Assembly: GCA_027922465.2 (NCBI GenBank)
Contig: BQMF02000387.1
Coordinates: 142,559 to 206,558, forward strand
DNA length: 64,000 bases
DNA from: Turritopsis dohrnii
Lineage: Eukaryota > Cnidaria > Hydrozoa > Anthoathecata > Oceaniidae
Direction of reading: 5' to 3'
Both the position numbers and the translations under genes were made by a program. The notes beneath the pieces were generated by a model. The model had not been told where the DNA came from and did not search any database. It worked only from the letters and a program-made list of their open reading frames with translations. Below, piece by piece: positions 23,086 through 35,400 of the stretch; position 1 is the first letter of the stretch, and each line of letters begins with the position of its first letter.

Positions 23086-26000
23086 TTTGAAATTCGACAA
23101 CCTTGAAGAAAAAGGATTTTGTTTCTAATCAAGACCATACAAATTAACTATATGTAAAAAATGTTAATCTTCCTTATAAAACTTAATGTTAAGTTTAGGT
23201 CGAAATATGTTTCTCAAAGAAACATGAATTACAAAGAAATCAAAAGAAATTGCGTAAAGCACCCTGTAAGAATGAAAGTTGTTTATTTCATCACGATTAA
23301 CAACGCACAGACGACCCACATAACATTACTAAAAATAAATATAATTTTAAAAAAAAGAAAGATTGAAAAGACATGAAAACCGTGAAAGAAAATCAGTTTA
23401 TATCCTGAAAATTCAACTAAACAATATAAATTCCTAATTTCCTTAAAGTTAAAGTTGAAGTCACTTTAGGATAATTTATTTTCTAATTTCTAACATCGCT
23501 GTTCAAGTTTTAATTAATGACAAATTGTAAACAACGTGAGTGAAGTATATTTTGATTCTCTCTTCTTTTTTTTTTTACATTTCTTTTTGAGTTTGTGTTC
23601 ATCTATCCTTAAGTTCATTTCAAAAATGGTGACTGCAATCAAAACTCTAACATGCAAGAGACATATGTAATTATTTCGATACAGTTGTTCGTCTCGGCAA
23701 CGCTATTAAAATTCTCAGATAAGTCGATTTGAGCATTTAAAATTAGCAACAATTCATCGATAACATATACGCGGTCACATAAAAACACTTTGCAAGAAAA
23801 GAAATAGTTTTTTAAAATAATATGAAAAGCTTTTTACCTTTGGCATCAAGTTTTAGATTGATTGTACTTACTTCATTTGTGTGATGAACCAAATTGGTAT
23901 AAACTAAAGGTTTCTGATCTTTTTTTATTATTATCATTTTAATTTCGTTCAAAATACAACTTTTTTTATTTATGAAATGCCTTAGGATTAAGCAAGACAA
24001 CAGGACAATTGTGGCAATCAACTACAAGCATTGTTTTTCATATAAAAGATTCTATGAGATACTTTTAATTGAGAAATCAAATCAAGAGAATATTATTGTG
24101 TGATAAGAACGTAATGATTCGGAGTTTTGTGTGAATAAATGTTTTTTTTCTTGATTTTCAACGGAATTATCTACAGCTAATTACATGAAATCCAGCAGTG
24201 AGATTTTCGCATATGCAAAATTTTAACGACAGCAACGAACCATAGCAAAATGATTCCCTGAGCTGGAGATTCCCTATTTTTGTATTCATTCATTTCAAAG
24301 CTGGGTGAGCTTCTTATATAAAATCTTTGAAAAGAAACCCTTCAGTGATATTAAACAGTTATTGCCACTAGCGATCTTTAGACGCGGTTATCGCAGTTGT
24401 TCTTAGCGAAACTAACAATTTAGAATAGGTTTGTGAAAAACAAACGTCCTTTCCTTGTGGTTGTTATATTTGGTAAGATTAAATAAAACTAATATCGTTA
24501 CCTTGAATGTAGAGAATTTAGTTTTTATTGAGAGAAATGTTTTTAACATTTTTTGCATATTAAGATGTTTTGTTATTAAGTATAAAGAATATTTATTATT
24601 TTCATCAGATCAAAGTACATAAATTCTTATCATTTGGGTTAGACGAATCACTCATTATAATTGCTTACTGTTTATATTAGAAAAATTTTTTAAAAGCATC
24701 TAACGTTTTAATTCTATGTTCATTTATTTTTGAAACCATCTTATGACGTCATTATTTTCCTTTCTGAATTAATAGACTTCCTTTTGGAGAAATGAAAAGT
24801 TATACCTTCCAGCAGGCACCAATATCCGTTTGGAATTAATGAAATTTGACCAATGAATTGAATTGTATATGAAAAACAACAATAAGCCGTAAAGATTAGT
24901 CCATATTATGGACTATAGTCCAATTCTCATATATTTTTCGCAGGGTTAACTTAAAAGCTTGCCATACACTACGCTGTTCTTTTAAGGGATTTGTTTCACA
25001 AAAGAAATCTTTCATAGCCCTTATGTAATAAATATATAACTTTATATATTTTTTATATAGATTTATATTTGCCATAAAGAATTATGTTCGGGATGTCAAT
25101 AATATACACGTTTATAAGCAACAGGTTTTATAAGCAACACTAGTAAGTTTTCTCACAAAATTAAGCAACAGCATTACCAGAAACTTAGAAAAAATTTTAA
25201 AACTAGGCTGTCACACTGAAACAACTAAACAACTAAAACGTCACAAGGTTTTCAGGACGTGAAATATTATATACATTCGACTGAACTTAGCAACAGATTC
25301 AGCAACACTAACTAAAAAAGGTATTTTTAAGTAATGTTACTACTAAAGTCTGACCTTGGTTACTTATTAAAACAAAACGTGTAGTCATTACAGCCAGGTT
25401 CAGATGTAGCAAACTCGTCCCCAGATTACAAACGCAGCGGGTTTTTACTTGTCTTATTTCATGGGGGTTTTTTTTGAGAATGAGAAAAACATTTAGCCTT
25501 ATATAAGTGTTTTTCTATAAACTCACAACGTCAAACTAAATCCTCCGACTGAACTGTTAGATTAAATTAACAGCGATCAGTATGATTGAATCTTTTGTCG
25601 TCGTCTTCGAGATGGTTCAGAATTTGTTTTTAAATCAGGATAATGTTTTGAGACTGGGTACTATCGTCGTGAGAATACTTCATTATTTTCTGAGTTATTT
25701 TCAAAGCTTTGAAGGAAATATATAATGTTCCTTAGATGCAAAATAAACAAGAAAACAACAACAACAGCAATTTTTCCGATATCCTATTTAGTACAAAAAT
25801 ATATTGGAAATATTAAATATTAAATCTGCTGACAGAAATTCCCAGTAGGGATTATAGCACGCATCTCTCGGATACAATATGACCGAAAATTGAAAATATT
25901 TGTGGAATGTAAACTACATTTATTAGAGATTTTACTGCTTCTCGTTTTGTCGGCAAATCTTATTATATCTACTTATCCTAAAATTGTTGATGAGCAACGG

Positions 26001-26302
26001 TACAACATAAATAGAATTACGAGCTAAGGTCAAAATAAACAGAAGCGAGTACAGAACACCCGATGTGTAGTAAAAACGCTGACCTAAACCTCAAACCGGG
26101 ACCTCTAGCCTTTTCTCTAGCCTTTTCTCTAGCATTTTTCGAACGTAATTGAGCAATTGGTCAGTGCAATAGGAAGTAATCGGTCATTAGCGTTGTTGTT
26201 CGTCTGCCCGTAACTCCATAAATTTTTGCTTCTAGTTGTAGGCTGATACCATTAAACTAAGAATAGAGGCTATTTATTGATCGTGGCTAAAATTCAGAAG
26301 AC
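23086..26302. other. Upstream region of the GAREM-like gene; no gene recognised
   Basis: AT-rich sequence with no convincing exon on either strand and only short shadow frames. It presumably includes the promoter and 5' untranslated region of the GAREM-like gene. No TATA or initiator could be assigned with confidence. Confidence 0.4.
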
Positions 26303-26595
26303 TGGTAGCCTTGTGGCAGAGTGCTCGCTTCCTGTTCGGGAGTTTGCGGGTTCAATCCCCGACCGAGTCATGCCAGCAACTATAACAGTGTGAATCATTC
26401 CTCCCTGCTTAGCACTCAGAAAAGAGAGTAGAAATGATGTCTAGGATGGTTGTCTAGTTGAGCGGTTTCTGTCATTCAGCTTCCGCAGCCCAAATGGGGG
26501 CTTTAAATGTTCTAGGATAACTGATAACAGTACCTTAAGGAACTGAAGAGGCTATCCTGGGTAAACATTCGCAAAATAAATAATAATAATAAATT
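26303..26595 (+). repeat. tRNA-derived SINE with (AAT)n tail
   Basis: A tRNA-like head contains an A-box-like TGGCAGAGTGCTCG at about 26315 and a consensus B-box GGTTCAATCCC at 26349-26359. A body of about 200 bp follows, ending in AAATAAATAATAATAATAAA. The fold is too imperfect for a functional tRNA: the anticodon stem-loop is irregular. Confidence 0.75.
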
Positions 26596-27112
26596 TATCA
26601 TTTGGTGATAACAGATATTTTATCAGGGTTAGTGCGGCCTCTAGCAAATTGAAACGTAAACTTGCCCATCAAACACAGGAAAGTTTGTGTTTTTTTGAAG
26701 TTCTGTAAAAACCATATTTACAAAACAATAGATCAATAACTCTGCAGTTATTTTTACCAGAGAAGCAAAGGAATTCTTAATATTATCACCGTGTATGGTA
26801 AGTGAGCGTGTCAGTTACATGCGACTAGCTTATTTTTTTGAGTTAGATTGGTTAGCCTTTAGGAGATTATGGGATTTCTGCTGCCGCCCAAATATTATTT
26901 TTGATCTATTTATATAATTGCGTCCATCAGTGTAGATGAGTTTTCAATGTTACTGTTTATACCCTGTCTAAAGAAAAAATTAAATGTAAACAAACAAAAA
27001 TAGATGGCGAAAAAATAAGAAGCACAATAACAAATAAATAATAAGTCAAAGTTATAAAATTATTGAAACAATAGAATACATGAAAATGTGGTTGAACTTG
27101 AAAATGAGGCAT

Positions 27113-27192
27113 AACCTTGTACCCAGGGTTTCTTGCCCTCTTCGATATATCGTCCGTATATCGGAAAGGCAAGAAACCCGGGGTACGAGGTT
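27113..27192. repeat. 80-bp hairpin with 25-bp arms
   Basis: AACCTTGTACCCAGGGTTTC and the inverse GAAACCCGGGGTACGAGGTT form near-perfect arms, each extended to the inner GGCAAGA/TCTTGCC. About 30 bp of loop lies between them. It could be a very short MITE or a transcribed hairpin. Confidence 0.7.
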
Positions 27193-27469
27193 GAATGAGG
27201 CTTTGTCACGGTGCTAGAACAGAAGCTTGGAAACGGTCGATTAACTGAACAATATTTTGTTGATCAATCTCAAACAAATATTGTACCATAGTTGATTGGA
27301 ACATCACCAGTATAGTAAGCTGATCTATATTTTTAAGCTGGAAGTGAGCATAAAAGTTTTTGTAAAAATTTTCCCCCATCATGAAACCTTGCACACTTGG
27401 AAAGAAATAAACCAATCAGATTTTAGTATTATTTCTTTTCCTTCTCCTTTTGGAAAATTGGAGACGGTC

Positions 27470-27944
27470 TTAAAAGGCTCCTGTGGTGAAAAATTTTTTG
27501 GGGGGACACGATAAAGCTCTAAAAGTTGATTAACAAGTCCTTTTACAGTTTTTTATAATTCTTTGTTGTTTTTGAGATATCTCAATTTCAAGATCTTAGA
27601 TTTGATTTATTCAATGCATAATTATGATGTAATAAGTGAGTAGTTAAAATTTCTCATTGCTTTTAATGAATATTACATTTTTGTACTTAAGTAAATGGAT
27701 CAAGAATTCTAAGTGAAATGATATGATGGTATGAACTAAGAATATTTAGCAGTTCAAAAGTTTACACATCAACAGCATACTCTCCTATTACATCATAATT
27801 ATGCATTGCATAATTTGATATTTTTAAATTGAAATATTAACGAAACGAGAGGAAATTTTCAAAAACTGTAAAAAGACTTGTTCATCAACTTTTTGAACTC
27901 TATCGTGTCCCAAAAAATCATTTTTCATCACAGGATTCCTTTAA
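27470..27944. mobile_element. TTAA-flanked foldback MITE (475 bp)
   Basis: Both ends abut TTAA. The left arm TTAAAAGGCTCCTGTGGTGA is the inverse of the right arm (TCACAGGATTCCTTTAA), and the inverted match continues inwards with interruptions for about 150 bp, including GACACGATA, AACAAGTCCTTTTACAG and ATGCATAATTATGATGTAAT. No coding sequence. TTAA flanks suggest mobilisation by a piggyBac-type transposase. Confidence 0.75.
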
Positions 27945-28830
27945 GTTAGGTCTGACAAAGTAATACAACTGCGTGACTTTAAGTTTGGGAGGGATAAATG
28001 TCACTTCTTTGACTGCCGAACGCATGATTAAATATGTAAAAACTTTCAAAAACAGATTTCTATGAATCCGAACCACCTACAAAAACATTTGATTATAACC
28101 GAAGATGGTCTTTTTATTTTCAATAATATCTGAAAAGGTTGGCATGGCATATCCGAGATAAGCTTATGGTAGCGGTTTATCGTTCTTAAATAAAATCAAG
28201 ATTGAGGTGATAATGGTAGATCAATTTAAAGATGGCGGAGAAACACAACAGACAGCAAGGAAAATCCAACTACGTTATTTCAAGGAGTGGGCGCTAATTA
28301 ACTATAATTGATAATCTTCAAAACCTTATTCCACTCCAAATACTCTGCGAAGGAGAACCGTCGGAAAACAAAAGCAAGATTTCTTTTGGCCAATCAAACT
28401 TAATAACACAGGCACGTGCCAAAAAAAAATGTATTTTAAAAAAGATAAAAAATTTGAGAGATCTACACAAATGATAATAAAAAAAGATATATTTCATGTA
28501 TTCTTTACACCAGTTTGTTGACATAACCGTTCTCCGGACTATAATCGAAAAGAAGAACACCCAACTGTGGCATTATCGAATGTTTTCAGGTTCGGCTTCC
28601 GTTTAATTCACTTGGTGAAACTGCGTAGATTCCAACCAACACTTTGGTCGGACAAGTACTCAAGATTTTTAACATGTTTACTTCCTCAACTTTCGGATAC
28701 AGAAAATACAGACAACGATTTTCCTATGAATAAAACAGAACACATTAAAGAACATTAAAGAGTTGGAAACTAAGTTTGTTGCAAAAATTAAATCACCTTC
28801 ATAAAACACGTCATAATGTGAATTTTTGTA

Positions 28831-29313
28831 TACCGTACTTCCTCTAATAAATGCCGCGGCGTTTATTAAAAAGTCCAACTTTTGGATGCGGCATTTAATA
28901 GAGGGCGGCGTTCATTAGAGGGCGGCGTTTATTACAAATCGGTAAATGAGATAAAAGTAGACTTTAAACAACGATGTTTTCTTTTCCTTAAAAACTTTAC
29001 GAAATATTGTGGGAAAATGTTTTACACAAAAGAGTATATTCTCATTACACAAAACTCTCTTGCACAAGTAATTGCATATCAATTAAAATTCATCGAAACG
29101 TGGAAGAACTGTTGATAGAAGGCAAATAAAGCTTTGCAAAATTTTTCTTGTTTGGCCTGTTTCTAATAAACGCCGCTTTTCTAGATGCGGCGTTTATTAG
29201 GAGGCGGCGTTTATTAGAAGGCGACATTTATTACAAATTTTTAGTTATAAGTGCGGCGTTTAATAGAGGGAGGCGTTTATTAGAGGGCGGCGTTTATTAG
29301 AGGAAATACGGTA
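28831..29313. mobile_element. TACCGTA-ended MITE with GGCGGCGTTTATTAGAG blocks
   Basis: The left terminus TACCGTACTTCCTCTAATAA and the reversed right terminus TACCGTATTTCCTCTAATAA differ at one base. Several GGCGGCGTTTATTAGAG-type blocks lie inside both arms and near 29160-29220. A short open stretch of AT-rich sequence lies between, without coding signal. It lies just downstream of the MPP8-like gene. Confidence 0.8.
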
Positions 29314-29427
29314 TTAAATGTTAAAGGTGTTATTCCAAAATGATATTTCAAGCAGGGATGGTAGAACTCACAAAGTTGTTTATGAAGTTTTTTTACAGTT
29401 TTTGGAAATTCTGTTTCCTTGGGGATT

Positions 29428-32400
29428 TTACAAACTTCTGATTGGTTCAATAAAATTTAGTAGATTGCGTAGAGAGTTTACAAAGACGAAGATTTTCGCC
29501 AAGTGCGGATCTAATTCAACGATAGAACTCGTTGCATATACCGATAGAACTCGTTGCATAGAAACACTTAACGATAGAACTCGTTGCATAGAAACACTTA
29601 ACGATAGAACTCGTTGCATAGAAACACTTACCGACAGAATTCGTTGTATAGAAACACTTACCGATAGAACTCGTTGCATAGAAACACTTACCGATAGAAC
29701 TCGTTGCATATATGCACTTACCGACAGAATTCGTTGTATAGAAACACTTACCGATAGAACTGGCTGCATGGTGACTTGGTCTAAAAGTACTTCATCCACT
29801 GGATGACAAACACCGGAGAAATCGACATGGATCATTCCGTTTCTTTTGAATGCTACGGGAAGCGCCAGCAGTAACACACATATACCTGAGGAAAAAACTT
29901 GCTAGTCTGAATCATTTCAACTTGACGGTAAAGACAAAATTATCCAAATATTCTGCAATTTTCAGGTAAATTTGCTGTTTTTACCCAAAGAAACGCTCTC
30001 CTAACAGTTATTTAAATCACAGACTTTCAACACAAACAAGCCAAACTTTGCAAACGCGACTTAGTCAATGAGGTGGACATACATACCGGCTTGCGTTGTG
30101 TCGACATCACATTCGAAAAAAAAATCGTGCTCATCCATTTCGTTAGGTGACAAACATCTGCAATTCATCAAGGATTTCTCAACAACAAGCCCGTCTGCAC
30201 TTATGAGGCCATGTAACACGGTCACCATAATGTCAGTTAGCCTTAAATGATCGAGAGAGAAAATGATTTACTGGTGAGCATTCTATAGTTTACAACAACA
30301 AAAAAGCTGTATGTATCTGTTTGTAATAATGGTAAATAACTGACATTTTTAGACAATTTAATTGGAGATATAAACGAAGCACAGGTTTGAGCAAACGAAA
30401 AAATGCCGCTAGATATTACATTGGTTGCCATTGGTGAGCAAAATACACAGTGTACGCCACACCGGAATTTCTCAACGAGTCACCAACATAAATAATGGCA
30501 AAAAATTCCTCGTGTATAGAAATAAGATATTTTTCCCATCAAACGACGTTCGGTATGTGAAAAGGAAGTGTTGGAGAGATATCGATTTATTTAGTCTCTC
30601 ATGAGAAGTAGGAAAGATCACTACTTCTAAGCTCTTCTTCTCTATAATTCAGATGGTATTAAATGTTCATTTTGCAAGCTTACTTATTGCACTGCCCTTG
30701 AAATGTCGTCAATAGCAACATGTGCAAGTGAGGTGGGACGGTTGACGTCATCTTTTCCAAATACGTAAGGACGGGGTACACATCTGCGCCGCTATTTATC
30801 AGCAAATGGATAACAGCCATGCAGCCTAGTTTACAAGCCTACCAAAAAAAACAACATGGTGTTACAGGGTTCCCACTCCTTTTTTGATCTCAAAATTGAG
30901 GAGATTTGAGGAAATTTGAGGTGAATTTTTTCGTTTTTTGAGGAGAAATGAAACAAAAATTGGAGAGATTTCCCAATTTGTCACAAGATATATTAGAGTG
31001 TGATATATACTATGACATGATTAAAAGCAAGGTCCCTGAAACTGTTGTGGATCCAGATAAACAAAACAATAATAAAAAGACACTTTGTCACTTTTTTGAG
31101 GAGATTTGAGGAGGAAAATCAAAAATGAGGAGTTTTGAGGATTTTTTAGGAGAATTTTTTAGGGAACCCTGCATTAATTAATGAGTTCCAAAACAATTTC
31201 AAAGTTGTTACTGTGTGTGAAAGTACAAGATATTCTTCTGATTTTGGGTTAATAATACATAAAGATTATAGAGTTGAAATTAGGCGACAAGGGATGATTG
31301 GAGCATTTGAAGCATTTAAAAAGGGTTATCAGTGGAATTGTCTGGTAGAAGCTCAAAAAATATATATTGCATCAAACCAACCAACATTATTTGAACCGGG
31401 GTAATTACATAATGGCATCTATTAGAATCAGTCAAAAAATCCTAATTAGTTCAGAAATAAATATCCTGAGAAAGTCAGTGCAAAAAAAAAAAAAAACATT
31501 TTGAAGATATCTATGAAAAAAAAAAATCAAGAGAGAAAACCCAACCATTATTAAAGCTGTTTCACCACTCGATGTTTGGATGTTTAACAATGCGCCATGC
31601 TCTATCAACACCTTCACTAGTTTTTTGTGTTTCTAGAAACAAAACACAAGTCATGTTTAAAATCGTTGCTTACACCATAATATCATACTTCTTCAAGTTA
31701 AGGATTTCCCAGTGGGCAAAATCCTCAAAAAGTCACTGCTTCAAAGAGCATTTTCATTAAAATGTTGTGTATATTTCTATAGGAAGGCACACAATCACAG
31801 AGATTTTTCAACAGATTTGCCCAGTGGGTTGATTCTAAATACCACATTAAATATAGTACAAATAACCATATTTTTTAATCAACAGAAAATTGTGTTAGAA
31901 GAGGACTTGATAAGAGGCAATGTTGATACCAGTTCAACGGCTGTCATTAATGGCGTCTTCCCCTTACTACACGTTTTATTTGGATCAGCATTCTTTTCCA
32001 GCAGTATTTCCACCATTTCTACATCACGTTCCATAACAGCTTTCATTAACAAAGTGTCACCACCTAGCACATAGTTATTCAGCTCTTCACTGCTGATCTT
32101 ACATTCAATCAAGGTCTTGATATCCCGCTGCAAGATGGCTTGATGAACATTGACTGCGATAACATGAATACAAGCAAAATTAAATTCAAAGACAAAAAAA
32201 AACGCAACACAGTGTAGAAAACATACAAAACAAATAACAAACCGTTTGATAAAAGTTTCGTGTTTGCACTGGTTTTTTTAGTTTGCGACAGTTTCTTGAT
32301 GTCTTCTGGTATGCTAAACATCAACTGAAAAATGAAAAAACTACTTTAACCCAGTGAGCATATTTGTTGAATAATCACTGCAAAAGAGTGCCTTTTATAA

Positions 32401-35400
32401 TACACTCTATTTCTATAAAAATGCTCTTTATCGCAGTGATTTTTGACGATTTTGATGGGAATATAATACATTTGATAAGCAAGCAATCATTGGATGGCAG
32501 GAACAGAAATAAGTTACATTGCTTGCAGGTTCTTTTTACTTATCGAATAAGGATAAATTGACAATGAAATGAAATTCATTGTTCAGAGAAATTTTGAAAA
32601 CTTTTCCTCACCAATCCATCTTCATCACCTGAGTATTCTTCAAAATCAGTTTCTATATCACTTTCTTCAAGCCTGACATCCTCCTCGTCATCCACATCCA
32701 AAGACTCGCTGCCATGCTAAACAATTGAAATATTCCAAAGTATTTGTACACAGCTTATAACAAACACATTCAGATCTTCATCATTCAGTACACGTGCCTC
32801 TCTCAGTAGATAGAGTTTCACGTTCCAAAGATGAAAACCAACTGTAGGTGGAGCAGAAAAATTAACCAGGGCAGCACAAACAAACATAAAGGAAAGTCAA
32901 CCATAATTCAGAAGTAATAAATATTACATGGACACTTTTGCTGGTATCATGGCTTTTTTCTGCTTTGTTGTTTTCTGGAGTAACTGAAATCGATTCGAGT
33001 ATATTTCCAAGTACGTCAGCAGTGGACGGCAGTTGATTTGGAAGTAGTGCTTTTTCCTTATTTTTGCTTGTGTTATTCAGTTTAATTGGTTTTTGAGGAG
33101 GTGAGATGATTTTTGGTTTATCGATAGAGTCGGTAGATATTGAAGAAGACACTGAATTCCTAGGTGGCAAGCGAAAGAATTCCAACTTGAGGCCACAGTC
33201 GTCAACTGACAGGGACCTTTTTTTATGTTTAGTGGTACGGTAATCTTTAATTGATATTTTCTTTGCCTTATCATTAGCTGACTTTATTTCACTGTCTGTT
33301 GTTTTGTCTTTTTGTTCTTTAACATCAGGATTGGTTAGTGCAGTTTCATGGGAGAATGACGTTTTGAAAGCCAAACTACCTTCTTTCACTAGATTCACAA
33401 CATCTCCCTTGTTAGAATCATTCTCATCAGACTGTGGTAGGACATCCTCGGTGACATACCTTGGCTCGAATTTGGTGAAAGAGTAACCGTCATCGATCAT
33501 TTCTTCTTTTATAGAAATATTTGGTAACAACTGTTGAACAGTACCATCAACATGTGGAGTCTGATCTATTGCATTTGTGCTAGCTAAATCTAATGTATCA
33601 TCATCGGATATAAAAGAATCACCCAGACCAATTTCAATTTCTGAAAATACGTCATCTAATATCGTCCTATTATCAGTTGAACGTTTGGGATCGCATTCAC
33701 TGTTTGAGTGTTTCTTGAAAGGAACATCTTTTAATGACTTATTGGAAGAGCTTTGGTTAATGGCCGAATTTTTCTGTTTTCTTTCAGAAACCAAATCTAA
33801 CAGATTTTTAATTTTTTTCGAAGCTTTGTTGTTTTTAACATCAGCTATCATCATCATAGCATCTTCATCATTGTCTTCAAGTTCTTTCTTCAAATTTTTT
33901 GAAATATTCTTGGACCCCTGAATACTACTGACTTTAAGATTACCATTAGCATCTACTGAGCCATCACAATTCTTGCTTGACGATACATTTTCCTCTGGCA
34001 CTCTTTGAGTTCCTCGCTTTTGTGTTTGTTTCATTTGTTTTTTGAAGGATTCATTATCACTTCTATCGTTTGATTTCTTTGGCGTATTCTTGCTTCGTCC
34101 TGTCTTTTCTATAGATTTTCTTTTCTCTCTGTTTTCGACTGAAATGTGGCGAGAAATGTCAGGATTGTCCTTAATTGCATTAGCAATTTTCTGACACATT
34201 TTGTTATTTTGAAGTTTGTCTCGGAGTGCATTGGCAATCAGTTTAGGGTCCTTAAGTACTTTATTTTCAGATGTGGCATTTCCAGACTGGGTTGATAGTT
34301 TCGGACTAAGAGGAGTAATTGGAGAAACTGATTCGTTACTGGAAGAATCGTCAAGGAACGTCCTTTTCTGCTTTTTTTTCCTAACAATTACAGTGTCTGA
34401 ATGATCAGAGTCGCTACTATGCTGACTATTTGCAGTTGCTGCGGTGTTTGAAAGTTTACTTTTTCGGTTGCTTGTGTGTTTTTTCTTTTTCCTCACAGGA
34501 GAGTGCACGTTGGTTGGTGTTGATAATGAGACATCTTTTTCAGATTCCTTCATCAGTTTCTCTAGCTCTTTTCTTTGTTTACGCGTTAAACCTGAAACAT
34601 GAAGGACCAGAAAAATCTACAACCATTCCAATATCCAATACATACCATTTCCTTTCAATCTTATGAATCTTAACTTTAACGTCAAATAGGTCTTTTAAAA
34701 TATTTTGTTCCGTATTTTATAATGGTAAATCCTCAAGAGAGGTCACTGATTATTGGCTTATTTTAGGTCAAAATTTTTAAATATCTTTTAAAAACACCCA
34801 CATATCAAATTTAGTACAAACCACGGTTTATGTGTTTCTACTACAAACAATACAAAAATTTATATCTTAAAAAAGCACATGATAGGAGTTATGAGTTAGT
34901 GTCACTATGAGTTTTTATATTATGCTTGTATCTAAATACCTTTGTTCTTTGTCCTTGAGAGAAAAGATTTACCTACAAACAAAATTTATATTACAATTTA
35001 AAAGCATTAAAAGCATTGCTCCATTTCACTCTCCTCAACATTAACACTCCAGTATAAAGTTGTTGGCATAAAATAGGTTGATTTTTAGAGCTAAACGTAT
35101 TATATAACACTATTCTTGTCTTTCACCTGCAATATCTGTTTCAATAACCATTGAATTGGTACTTTTTGACGACAAAACATCAGACGTGGTGTTCTTCCCA
35201 GCTTTTTTGTTTTCAACGTGGATTTCTTCATTTCCAGATAAAGGTTCCGTTTTCACTTCCACTACCAAGTCAGAATCTTTTTTGAGTTTTTTCTGCAATG
35301 GAAGAGAAAATGTCAAAAAAATCCTCAATGCTGAAAACATCCATTGTCTATTGAAAAAAACAAAGCAACAAGAAAAACATGAAGTATAACATGAATTTGT

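Noticed and set aside
26303..26375. Functional tRNA gene
   Set aside because: The A and B boxes are present, but the anticodon stem-loop and acceptor stem do not close properly, and the tail is that of a SINE.
29318..29806. Plus-strand open frame with DRTRCIETL repeats
   Set aside because: It is the reverse-strand shadow of the 30-bp minisatellite. The minus strand carries the MPP8-like exon and splice signals, while the plus frame has no domain or start context.
33304..34666. Plus-strand open frames inside the MPP8-like linker exon
   Set aside because: They are antisense shadows of the Ser/Lys-rich 1.66-kb coding exon, whose phase fits both neighbouring exons.
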